DNA of 64,000 bases, taken from positions 124,001-188,000 of the forward strand of contig NZ_JAKRGH010000001.1 in the NCBI RefSeq assembly GCF_022347565.1, given 5' to 3'. Source of the stretch: Vibrio sp. Of7-15 (lineage in GTDB: Bacteria; Pseudomonadota; Gammaproteobacteria; Enterobacterales; Vibrionaceae). The position numbers and the translations under genes are program-made. The notes below the pieces were generated by a model. It saw nothing but the letters and a program-made list of their open reading frames with translations, was not told the origin of the DNA and searched no databases. Below are positions 47,093 through 55,763 of this stretch, piece by piece; within the stretch, counting starts at the first letter, position 1, and every line of letters begins with the position of its first letter.

Positions 47093-47367
47093 TTATAAAA
47101 TAAACTAGGCATTTTCTTAAAAGAATTATTAAATAGAAAAATCAGTTAGATGCTGTTTTTGTTTTGTTATTTATATTAATAAAAACTTAAGTAGAAGTAG
47201 ATTAAGTATATATAATGTAGGGTTATTCGTTGCGTTAATATTGAACCGTTTTGTGTGAAATATGAACTATACTTGCTTTGTTGGCTGTCGATATGAATTT
47301 ATATTGAACTTAGATAATTATAATAATTCAGAGTGCTTTTTTTTTATCAGTGACATTCGAGGGTATA
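47093..47367. other. AT-rich gene-free stretch before the PAS chemoreceptor
   Basis: With the hairpin to its left this makes a 316-bp gap. It is very AT-rich. I see no ORF with a ribosome binding site, no RNA gene and no convincing -35/-10 pair. The last bases GAGGGTATA serve as ribosome binding site of the next gene. Confidence 0.4.
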
Positions 47368-48933
47368 ATGAACAATTCAAGTGCCAATGAAAAAGAAAGA
47401 ACGTATGGTGAAAGAGATAACCTGATATCTACGACAGATCCTAAAAGTTACATTACATTTTCCAACGATAAATTTTGTGAGATTGCTGGTTATACTCAAG
47501 AAGAGCTGATAGGTAACCCTCATAACATCGTTCGCCACCCAGACATGCCTAAACAAGCTTTTAAGAATTTGTGGGAGGTGATTAAAACAGGTAAAACTTG
47601 GATGGGGCCTGTTAAAAATTATTGTAAAGGGAATAAAGAGTATTACTGGGTATCTGCTTTTGTAACACCAATTGTAGATGTAAATGGCCGTACTATTGAA
47701 TACCAATCGGTACGTACTAAACCAAAGCGTGAGTGGGTGGAAAGGGCGATTGAGGCCTATGCAGCATTAAGGCAAGACAAGACCCCATCACGTTTACGTT
47801 ATCCTCGGTTTAATCTTGGTTTAATCAGCTCAGTATTGAGTGCGTTGCTTGTTGTGTTTGCTGGTATACATCTCGCCGCAGATATGGGAGCTATGTCCAT
47901 AATGATGCTGGTGGCGTCATTATTGCTGCTTTTATCCATTTTTATGCAACGCTCTCGTTTGCAACAAGTACAAAAAACAGCCAAAGCGGGTTACGATAAT
48001 CCTTTCATGGAGTTTGTTTATACTTCTAAGTTGGATGACTATTCGTCTATTGAGTTAGCTTTTATTAAAAAAGAAGCGGAGCTTCGTTCTGTGGTTGCTC
48101 GTTCAATTGATACGAGTACCGTGGTGGTTAACGACGCTGAAAAAAACTTATCTGATACACAGACGATGAAAGATAATCTGACGAATCAAGTGAATGAGAC
48201 CACTCAAGTTGCCACAGCGGTTACTGAACTCAATCACTCTATTCGTGAAGTTGCCGACAGTGCAAACGCTTCACGGGAACTGTCGACAGAAACTAATAAT
48301 ATCTCTTCTCAAGCGCAAGAAAGTGTAGATAAAACCATTGAGGTGATCAGTCAATTGAATGCTGAACTTGAGTCATCAAAAGTAACTATTGATGAACTCA
48401 CGAGCAGTACGAATCAGATTGAATCTATTTTAGGTGTTATCGGCTCTATTGCGGATCAAACGAATTTATTAGCGCTAAATGCAGCAATTGAAGCGGCAAG
48501 GGCAGGTGAAGCGGGTCGAGGTTTTGCGGTTGTAGCCGATGAAGTAAGGAGTTTAGCTTCAAAAACTCAGTCTTCTACGGAAGAAATTCGTAGCATGATT
48601 GCGAACTTGCAGTCAGCTGCCAGCAAAGCAACAACGACCATGGAATCGGGGTCTGCGTTGTCGGCCTCTTGCCAAGAACAAGCGAAAGAAACTGGTGATC
48701 TCTTAATAACAATGAATGAGATGACACTAAAAGTATCGGATGCTAGTTACCAAATTGCATCAGCGGTGGAAGAGCAAGCAGATGTAACTAACTTAGTGAA
48801 TGAAAGCTTGGAATCTATGCAAGAAATATCTCGCAAAAACAGTGAACTATCTGATATCTCTGTTGAGAAAACAAACGCGCTGGTTGAGCGAGTGAAAAAT
48901 TTACGTTCCCTCATGGTTCAATTCCAACGTTAG
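47368..48933 (+). CDS. Aer-like methyl-accepting chemotaxis protein with PAS domain
   Basis: The protein has 521 aa. An N-terminal PAS domain (about residues 18-130; [47 protein letters not shown]) matches the FAD-binding type of Aer. Two close hydrophobic segments (about 152-190) form a membrane hairpin, followed by a signalling bundle with tip [34 protein letters not shown]. It probably senses redox or oxygen and controls CheA. The ATG at 47368 after GAGGG is preferred to a GTG at 47350. Stands alone. Confidence 0.92.
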   Translation: MNNSSANEKERTYGERDNLISTTDPKSYITFSNDKFCEIAGYTQEELIGNPHNIVRHPDMPKQAFKNLWEVIKTGKTWMGPVKNYCKGNKEYYWVSAFVTPIVDVNGRTIEYQSVRTKPKREWVERAIEAYAALRQDKTPSRLRYPRFNLGLISSVLSALLVVFAGIHLAADMGAMSIMMLVASLLLLLSIFMQRSRLQQVQKTAKAGYDNPFMEFVYTSKLDDYSSIELAFIKKEAELRSVVARSIDTSTVVVNDAEKNLSDTQTMKDNLTNQVNETTQVATAVTELNHSIREVADSANASRELSTETNNISSQAQESVDKTIEVISQLNAELESSKVTIDELTSSTNQIESILGVIGSIADQTNLLALNAAIEAARAGEAGRGFAVVADEVRSLASKTQSSTEEIRSMIANLQSAASKATTTMESGSALSASCQEQAKETGDLLITMNEMTLKVSDASYQIASAVEEQADVTNLVNESLESMQEISRKNSELSDISVEKTNALVERVKNLRSLMVQFQR

Positions 48934-49116
48934 GTTTACTCCAGTCTTAGTTTTGTGATTATTTTTGTGCATTATGGCGGTTTGGTATGCACTGAGCCGC
49001 CATGAGATCCCCTTACCACTTCTTGGTAAATAATGATCAATTTTCCCTATAAGAACTGCTGTGCTGTGTTACCTTTAAGTTATTCCCTCCCTCTCTTTAG
49101 TAACTAAGGTTGATCT

Positions 49117-51228
49117 GTGCAATTTGATGAGTTTGTTGATTTATTTGAACATTATCTAGATATATACGATGAACTAAATGAGCTGCCTGTTGAGGCGCGC
49201 AATGAACTCTATGAAGTATTGAGTCAGCCATTTACGATGGATTATCTCACGGTAATGGCTTTTATTAGCCCTTATCCAAGCCAAGATAAGCCGATGATCC
49301 AGTTGCTGGAATGGTTGGAGTATTCTGCGTCTGAGTTTGTGATTTTCAGTAGGCAATTTACTGATGAAGCAGAAGCCTCATTGCAAGAACTTAATGCTGT
49401 TTTACGAGACATTATTGCTGGGCCAGATTTTGCGATTGAGCAGGCCTATCATGCTGTGAAAATTCTGCGTGATAAAAACATCACGATTGCAGCAGACATT
49501 ATTTCTGCACTGCAAGCCAACCAACTAGAAAATGCGGAATCTTCCATTCTTACAGCAGAGCAGTCAGCAGCGTCATTTAATAATCTTATCCATGAAATGG
49601 GCATTACTAATGCGGAAGAATTTGTACTTGAAATGTCCAGCGAGCTTGGCATGTTGCCCATGGGCGGCACTACCGCGATTCTCGGTTTAGTACATCATTT
49701 TGAATGGGGGATGGATGCTGGAGTACTGCTGCTAACGCACAACAATGCCATGGTAGTGTCTGAAGCCAGTGACTTTTTGAATACGCAAAGCGCTAAAGAA
49801 TGGGGGCACTTAAAAAATAAGCAATATTTGAATGTGATCCGTCATTTTGTTGATGATGAACTCAGAAATAGAATTGATAGCTGGTCTAAACATGCGATGA
49901 GATATTCCCACCATGTTTTACCTTCCTGTGAAGTGGTGGATATGGTTGCCAGCATTCCAGATGGACAGAATGCATCGTGTTTGGCTGTACTCATTCAAGA
50001 AGGTGAAAGCCTTCACATGTTTGCTTGTGTATTTCGTTTAGATTTGGGGCTTGTGGATCAGAGTTACCGTCCAAATATCTCATCAGCTGATTGGGAAAAT
50101 ATGGTGAAGGTGTTGCAAGAACATTCAGATGCTCGCCATGTGAACACCACTTATCTTAGCTCTATTTTGCCTTGGGCCATGAGCATTCAGCAAGAGAACC
50201 AGCAACCACCTCACTTTGAAACTTTACAGTTTTTATCTATGTTGCCTCAAGCTTGGTGCATGCCACAAGCCGCTAACTTTTTGGATATTATCACAGCAAA
50301 CGTAACCGATTTAAGTGAGCAAGAAATAGAAAGTTCAAGACTGATTGGTGATGTATTACCTCGGTATCTTCCTTTGATCAATACATGGACAATACAGCCG
50401 CTACCACAAGGAGCTAAAACTGTTCGTAATGTAATCAATCGTGGTTATCTTTCAGAGCGTCATGAAGTAATACAAAAGCTAGTGTTAGCGGGTTTGGTCT
50501 CCTCTAGCTCAGAACATGTGGATCAGCACATTACCCAAATTTTAATGCAAAATGCCTATGCCTTATTAACGCAAGACTTAAAACGGAAAAAACTTCCTCT
50601 TTTGGAGCATCTGTCAAATTTGTCTATTACCCAAGATCAAGAATTTATCTTGATGAAAAATCAAAATACGCTTAAAGGGCAGAAAGGTAAAGGGTATGTC
50701 ATCAAAGTAGAGCTGTTAGAGAGCAAGCCTTCAGTGTGGCGTCGATTTACAGTATCAAATCAAATGGACTTGTTGTCTTTCCATATGTTAATTCAAGATG
50801 TGATGGGGTGGGAGAACGAACATTTGTTTGAGTTTACACATGGACAGAAAAATTATCGCTTCTCGGAAGAGGGCGATATGACTTTACTGGAAAGCATTCC
50901 ATTGGGTGCTTTGTTGTGTGAGCCCGATGATAGTATGCTTTATACGTATGATTTTGGTGATTGTTGGGAACATAAAATCACGCTAGAAAAAATTCAAAAA
51001 GCGGATTGCGATATTCCCAAAGTAACGGCTGGTCGTAATGCTTGTCCGCCAGAAGATTGTGGTGGGGTTTTTTGTTACGAGCAGCTCCTAAAAGCCAATC
51101 GTAGGCGCAATACCGATGACTTAGAGCTTCTAGAAGATTATGGCTGGCTTGAAGAAGAGCTTACACCTTCGGTGTTTAATAAAGATGAAGTGAATGCGGT
51201 GATACGGAGCTGTTACGAAGAACTATAA
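49117..51228 (+). CDS. large protein ending in a plasmid pRiA4b ORF-3-like domain
   Basis: The protein has 703 aa. The C-terminal part (from about residue 526: YVIKVELLESKPSVWRRF, then YTYDFGDCWEHKITLEKI and ACPPEDCGGVFCYEQLL) is the pRiA4b ORF-3 domain, a small alpha/beta fold of unclear function once named after an IS1096 passenger gene. The first 500 residues are acidic and helical and I recognise no domain in them. The start is GTG at 49117 with AAGG upstream. It stands alone between two regulatory genes. Function unknown. Confidence 0.7.
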   Translation: MQFDEFVDLFEHYLDIYDELNELPVEARNELYEVLSQPFTMDYLTVMAFISPYPSQDKPMIQLLEWLEYSASEFVIFSRQFTDEAEASLQELNAVLRDIIAGPDFAIEQAYHAVKILRDKNITIAADIISALQANQLENAESSILTAEQSAASFNNLIHEMGITNAEEFVLEMSSELGMLPMGGTTAILGLVHHFEWGMDAGVLLLTHNNAMVVSEASDFLNTQSAKEWGHLKNKQYLNVIRHFVDDELRNRIDSWSKHAMRYSHHVLPSCEVVDMVASIPDGQNASCLAVLIQEGESLHMFACVFRLDLGLVDQSYRPNISSADWENMVKVLQEHSDARHVNTTYLSSILPWAMSIQQENQQPPHFETLQFLSMLPQAWCMPQAANFLDIITANVTDLSEQEIESSRLIGDVLPRYLPLINTWTIQPLPQGAKTVRNVINRGYLSERHEVIQKLVLAGLVSSSSEHVDQHITQILMQNAYALLTQDLKRKKLPLLEHLSNLSITQDQEFILMKNQNTLKGQKGKGYVIKVELLESKPSVWRRFTVSNQMDLLSFHMLIQDVMGWENEHLFEFTHGQKNYRFSEEGDMTLLESIPLGALLCEPDDSMLYTYDFGDCWEHKITLEKIQKADCDIPKVTAGRNACPPEDCGGVFCYEQLLKANRRRNTDDLELLEDYGWLEEELTPSVFNKDEVNAVIRSCYEEL

Positions 51229-51251
51229 CCGGAGTTCGTGTATTACATAGA

Positions 51252-51275
51252 GGCTGAGAGTGTCGTCTCTCGGCC
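51252..51275 (+). terminator. possible terminator hairpin after the pRiA4b-like gene
   Basis: GGCTGAGAG (51252-51260) pairs with CTCTCGGCC (51267-51275) with one G-U pair and a 6-base loop, 23 bases after the stop. No strong U-run follows, so termination is uncertain. Confidence 0.4.
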
Positions 51276-51483
51276 GATCTAAATTTCATTTACTTTTCTG
51301 CAAACTTCATTTTCATGTGCTACCTATTCTTAGCAGTTTTTTGTTTTATAAAATAATTTTTTTTAACGCATGGCGTGTAGTCATCTAAAATTTATTATCA
51401 ATAGGAATGTAAATAATGTGTTTATAGCCATATAAAGAAAAACAATAATAATCAGATGATTATAGAAAAATAAAAGGTAGCGT

Positions 51484-53853
51484 ATGAGAAGTTTATATCA
51501 CTGTCTATCATTATTGATCATCTTGGTAACCTACTTTCCCCTTTTTCCAGTGTATTCGAGCGAAGGGCCTAAAAAAAATGTATTAATTCTTCACTCATAT
51601 CATCAATCTTTCAAATGGACAGATGATATTAATTCAGGGATAGAGCAAGTATTTGGAGACACGTATAAAGATATAAACTTATATGTTGAGTATATGGATA
51701 CTAAGCGGTTCAGTACTGATGAGCATTATCGATATCTATTTGATTTATATAGAATTAAGTATCAAAACATTAATATTGATTTGGTGATTAGTTCTGATAA
51801 TAACGCGTTTAATTTTTTAAAAAAACATAATGGCGAACTATTTAATACTGCTCCTGTTGTTTTTTGTGGTGTAAACAATTTACAGCAATCGGATGTGATG
51901 GGTTTTACCAACTTTACCGGGGTTAATGAGCTTGCCAATATCAGAGAAAATTTTCTGATGATCAAACGATTTCAACCTAGAGTAAAAAACATTTATATTG
52001 TTATTGATTCAACGACAACAGGAAAAGTATTAACAAAACAAGTAAATAATATTGTTTCTGATTTTAAAGATGGTATTAAATATGAAATTATCACTAATGT
52101 TACATTAGAGGAACTGACCGAAAAAGCAAAAAACTTCTCAAAAGACAGTGCTATTTTACTCACTGTGTTTTTTAAAGGTCGTACAGGTGAATTCTATGAA
52201 TATTATGAATCTTCACTGGCATTATCAGAATATTCAGAAGTGCCTTTATATGGGTTATGGGATTTTAATTTTGAGAATGGAATCATTGGTGGGTACTTAA
52301 CCAGTGGACTGTTCCAAGGAAAAGAAGCCGCTTTGATGGGGATTGAAATACTTAATGGTAAATATATAAAAGATATACCGATAAAATATAAAAGCCCTAA
52401 CCATTATATGTTTGATTATGAAAAATTAACAAAGTATGGCTTAGATCCTTCAGTAATCCCGTTACAAAGTTATATTATTAATCAGCCTGTTTCTATGTTT
52501 GAACTGTATAAGCAAGAAATAATAAGCGTGATAGTTTTATTTGTTTTTTGTATTTTTATAATGATACTTCAGATGTTTAATATAAAAAGAATTAATTTGG
52601 TAAAGAAAAGGGTTGAAGAAAACCTTACATTCCAACAAACATTAATTAATACGGTTGATACTCCAATTTATTTTAAAAACACAAAAGGGGTATATAAAGG
52701 TTGTAATAAAGCATTAGAAGATTTTTTTTCTAGACCAAGCTCTGAAATAATAGGAAAAACTACCGATGAAATTATCGAAGATCAAGGTATTCATACCAAT
52801 ATGGATAAAGAACTTCTTAGAAATGGAAAAAGTTTACAGTATGAAGGGAGTGATATTGATCATGATGGAGATGAACGTCATTTAGTTTTTTATAAAAATG
52901 CATTTTATAATCAAGATGATGAAATATCAGGCTTGGTTGGATCAATTTTTAATGTCACTCAACTAAAAAACATCTCAGAAGAGCTTCGTATTTTAAATCA
53001 AGATCTTGAACAACAAGTTTTATCCCGCACGAGAGAGTTAAATTTAGCCAAAGATCAAATTGAAGATGCATTCAAACAAACGAATGACAGCATTAAATAC
53101 GCTTCGTTAATTCAGCACGCGATTATTCCCTCTGATGATGTCTTTCAGCGCTATTTTAGTGACCATTTTGCTCTTTGGTTACCCAAAGACGTGATTGGTG
53201 GTGATATCTACCTATTTGAAGAGTTACGTACCAGTAATGAGTGTTTGCTCATGGTGGTTGATTGTACAGGGCATGGTGTGCCTGGTGCATTCGTCACTAT
53301 GTTAGTAAAAGCGGTAGAGCGACAAATTATTGCTAAAATATTCAGTGATCCAAGTTTAGAAGTCAGCCCAGCTTGGATGCTTAGCTACTTTAACAAAACC
53401 ATTAAAACTCTACTCAGACAAGACTGTGAGGATGGCACGAGCAATGCGGGCTTTGATGCGGCAATTGTTTATTACAATAAAGAAAATAATACCTTTAAAT
53501 ATGCTGGAGCGGTGATCCCACTATTTTACGTTGAGGAGGGAGAAATGAACATCATAAAAGGCGACCGCCACTCTGTGGGTTATAGAAAAAGCGATAGTAA
53601 TTATGTTTTTACTGAGCATACGATTGAGGTTAAAGAAGGCATGCAGTTTTATTTATCTACGGATGGTTATGTTGATCAAAATGGTGGGGAGAAAGGGTTT
53701 CCATTGGGTAAAAAACAGTTTAAGAAAACAATTATGGATAACTTAGATCAAAGTATGACTATTCAAAGAGAAGCATTAATTGAACAGCTAAGAGTATATC
53801 AAAACAGTGAATCTAGAACAGATGATATTACAATAGTCGCGGTGAAGATATAG
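51484..53853 (+). CDS. SiaA-like PP2C/SpoIIE phosphatase with periplasmic substrate-binding sensor and PAS domain
   Basis: The protein has 789 aa: signal/anchor (about 5-25), a periplasmic ABC_sub_bind-type domain (about 31-330; VLILHSYHQSFKWTDDI, PVVFCGVNN), a membrane span (344-364), a PAS domain (about 380-495), a coiled coil and a SpoIIE phosphatase (about 540-789). The phosphatase shows GGDIYLFEE, VVDCTGHGVPGAFVTML, LSTDGYVDQNGG and SRTDDITIV, so the metal-binding Asp residues are present. By analogy with SiaA it should dephosphorylate the SiaC protein in response to a ligand. It is the first gene of the Sia-type operon. Its sensory half is AT-rich and its phosphatase half less so. Confidence 0.85.
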   Translation: MRSLYHCLSLLIILVTYFPLFPVYSSEGPKKNVLILHSYHQSFKWTDDINSGIEQVFGDTYKDINLYVEYMDTKRFSTDEHYRYLFDLYRIKYQNINIDLVISSDNNAFNFLKKHNGELFNTAPVVFCGVNNLQQSDVMGFTNFTGVNELANIRENFLMIKRFQPRVKNIYIVIDSTTTGKVLTKQVNNIVSDFKDGIKYEIITNVTLEELTEKAKNFSKDSAILLTVFFKGRTGEFYEYYESSLALSEYSEVPLYGLWDFNFENGIIGGYLTSGLFQGKEAALMGIEILNGKYIKDIPIKYKSPNHYMFDYEKLTKYGLDPSVIPLQSYIINQPVSMFELYKQEIISVIVLFVFCIFIMILQMFNIKRINLVKKRVEENLTFQQTLINTVDTPIYFKNTKGVYKGCNKALEDFFSRPSSEIIGKTTDEIIEDQGIHTNMDKELLRNGKSLQYEGSDIDHDGDERHLVFYKNAFYNQDDEISGLVGSIFNVTQLKNISEELRILNQDLEQQVLSRTRELNLAKDQIEDAFKQTNDSIKYASLIQHAIIPSDDVFQRYFSDHFALWLPKDVIGGDIYLFEELRTSNECLLMVVDCTGHGVPGAFVTMLVKAVERQIIAKIFSDPSLEVSPAWMLSYFNKTIKTLLRQDCEDGTSNAGFDAAIVYYNKENNTFKYAGAVIPLFYVEEGEMNIIKGDRHSVGYRKSDSNYVFTEHTIEVKEGMQFYLSTDGYVDQNGGEKGFPLGKKQFKKTIMDNLDQSMTIQREALIEQLRVYQNSESRTDDITIVAVKI

Positions 53854-53891
53854 ATATTCTATGATTATAAACCCATAGGGATAACAGTATT

Positions 53892-54446
53892 ATGGATATT
53901 AGAAAAATACAAAATATTGTTGAGAATGAAGGAATCATATTTCTAACATATGGCGGTTTCTTATCTCAAACTTTAATATCAAGCATGACGGAGGCATTAG
54001 AAAAAGAAGCTGAACACAATGAATTAAGAATGGGAATTGCAAACGACATATTCACGATATTTATCGAGCTAGCCCAAAATATCATGCATTATGGAAAATC
54101 TTCTGATGAAGGAAAAATTCCGAAAAGAGCTGAGGGGTTGATTGTTGTCGGAAAAGACAGCGAAGATAATTACTATATACACAGTCAAAATATCATATCT
54201 AAGAATGATGTGGAACTAATGACACCAATATTGAGTGAAATAAAGTCATTAGGTCGTGTCGATATAAAAAAACGGTATCGAGAAATTAGAAAAAATAATA
54301 AAAGGGGAGAGCATAAAGGTGCAGGTTTTGGTTTTTATGAAATTGCCAAACGCTGCACAAGTATAGACTATGAGTTTACTCCTTATAGTGATGACATGTT
54401 TTATTTCCAATTTAAAACATTAGTTAATTCTAAGAAGGAGAAATAA
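53892..54446 (+). CDS. siaB: SiaB-type protein kinase
   Basis: The protein has 184 aa and is a small GHKL-fold serine/threonine kinase. The opening IVENEGIIFLTYGGFLSQTLI and IFIELAQNIMHYGKSS (N-box, about residues 55-70) match the SiaB family, and a glycine-rich GAGFGFYEIAKRC (about 139-151) gives the lid. It should phosphorylate the SiaC-type protein encoded next, opposing the SpoIIE phosphatase upstream. Gaps are 38 bp upstream and 2 bp downstream. Cytoplasmic; no membrane segments. Confidence 0.87.
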   Translation: MDIRKIQNIVENEGIIFLTYGGFLSQTLISSMTEALEKEAEHNELRMGIANDIFTIFIELAQNIMHYGKSSDEGKIPKRAEGLIVVGKDSEDNYYIHSQNIISKNDVELMTPILSEIKSLGRVDIKKRYREIRKNNKRGEHKGAGFGFYEIAKRCTSIDYEFTPYSDDMFYFQFKTLVNSKKEK

Positions 54447-54448
54447 AT

Positions 54449-54844
54449 ATGGAAAATCTTGATATTGTAGAAACCAAATATACACCTAACATTCAAATGA
54501 ATGTAGATGGCACGATTTCAATCAAAGGGAAATCTTACCCTGAAAATACATTTGAATTTTATGAGCCAGTCATGGCTTGGATGGAGGCACTTTTTGAGCA
54601 AGAGAATACGAATATAGTGGTGATAAATTTTGAGATTACCTATTTTAACTCTAGTAGCTCAAAGCTGTTTTTTGATTTTTTTGATTTGTTAGAAGAAAAA
54701 AATGACGAATTTGATATTACAATTAATTGGAGGTATGAAGAAGAAAATGAAAGTGCGGAAGAAGCTGGTGAAGATTTTATTGAAGATTTTGAAGAATTAA
54801 CCATTAATTTGGTTAAAATTGGGAGTGACGATGGATGTTCATGA
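54449..54844 (+). CDS. siaC: SiaC-type regulatory phosphoprotein (DUF1987 family)
   Basis: The protein has 131 aa. The family shows in TPNIQMNVDGTISIKGKSYPEN and FYEPVMAWMEALFE. The switch segment reads YFNSSSSK (residues 65-72); SiaC of Pseudomonas aeruginosa is phosphorylated on Thr68 in the equivalent place, and here Ser68 and neighbouring Ser residues could serve. Unphosphorylated SiaC activates its partner enzyme by binding its N-terminal coiled coil. The acidic loop near residues 95-115 is unusually long. It overlaps the HD-GYP gene by 14 bases. Confidence 0.87.
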   Translation: MENLDIVETKYTPNIQMNVDGTISIKGKSYPENTFEFYEPVMAWMEALFEQENTNIVVINFEITYFNSSSSKLFFDFFDLLEEKNDEFDITINWRYEEENESAEEAGEDFIEDFEELTINLVKIGSDDGCS

Positions 54845-55622
54845 AAATAAAATTATTTCTGAAATTGAAGCGTTACAGGAAGACTTTGTTAAAGTCACTG
54901 AAAAGCTGATTAAAGACGTCCGTCGTCAAGACAAAATCATGGCGCGGAGTGATAAGAGGCAACAACTTGAATATGATGAGCTGCAGCGTAAATTTACGGA
55001 AATTGCGGCACTTCAAAAAGAGATAGAAGACACTCAAAAAGAAGTGATTTTTACCATGGGTGCTATTGGTGAGAGCCGGAGTAAAGAAACGGGCAATCAT
55101 GTAAAGCGAGTGGCGGAATATTCGAAAAACTTTGCTTTGTTTTATGGTTTGTCTCTAGAAGATGCTGAGATGTTAAAGCAAGTCTCACCTATGCACGATA
55201 TTGGAAAAGTCGCGATACCAGACTCAATTCTAAATAAGCCCGCTAGGCTCACTGATGAAGAGTGGTTGGTGATGAAAGAGCATGCCAACTTAGGATACGA
55301 GATGCTCAAGCATTCTCAGCGGCCATTATTAAAAATGGCAGCCATTGTTGCCCATCAGCATCATGAAAAATACGATGGAACAGGTTATCCCCAAGGCTTG
55401 AAAGGTGAAGACATTCATATTTATGGGCGTATTACCGCCATTGCTGATGTGTTTGATGCGTTAGGTAGCAAACGAGCATATAAAGATGCGTGGCCAGATG
55501 AAAATATCTTTAAGCTATTTAATGAGGAAAAAGGCCGTCATTTTGATCCGAAGTTGATTGATATATTTTTTGATAATATAGACGTTTTTTTTGGTATTCG
55601 AATGAAATATAAAGAGCATTAA
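54831..55622 (+). CDS. HD-GYP phosphodiesterase with SiaD-like N-terminal coiled coil
   Basis: The protein has 263 aa. Residues 10-75 form a charged coiled coil with RRQDKIMARSDKRQ and EYDELQRKF, which resembles the SiaC-binding N-terminus of the diguanylate cyclase SiaD. From about 75 it is an HD-GYP domain, the c-di-GMP hydrolase type: MHDIGK (His122-Asp123), HQHHEKYDGTGYP (residues 175-187, GYP at 185-187) and IADVFDAL. No GGDEF domain is present. The ATG at 54831 follows GGGAGTG well and overlaps siaC by 14 bases, so it is the output of the Sia module. Hydrolysis of c-di-GMP is predicted, not shown. Confidence 0.85.
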   Translation: MDVHENKIISEIEALQEDFVKVTEKLIKDVRRQDKIMARSDKRQQLEYDELQRKFTEIAALQKEIEDTQKEVIFTMGAIGESRSKETGNHVKRVAEYSKNFALFYGLSLEDAEMLKQVSPMHDIGKVAIPDSILNKPARLTDEEWLVMKEHANLGYEMLKHSQRPLLKMAAIVAHQHHEKYDGTGYPQGLKGEDIHIYGRITAIADVFDALGSKRAYKDAWPDENIFKLFNEEKGRHFDPKLIDIFFDNIDVFFGIRMKYKEH

Positions 55623-55763
55623 TTGTTTTTGGGTTCTGATGACGTTTTTCAGAGTAATCTTTTTCAATGTCATGGTAATTGATGATTTATGAAAAATCGG
55701 CATACATAATGGATTCTGAGGTGCTAATCTGATTGGTGGTTGATAGGCGAGGACAAAATATTC

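Noticed and set aside
48974-49003. Inverted repeat ATGGCGG / CCGCCAT after the PAS chemoreceptor gene
   Set aside because: Only 7 bp with a 16-base loop and no U-run; not convincing as a terminator or operator.
49117-51228. Possible mobile-element gene, because the C-terminal domain is named after an IS1096 passenger protein and plasmid pRiA4b
   Set aside because: No transposase, terminal repeats or target duplications are visible around it; the name is historical.
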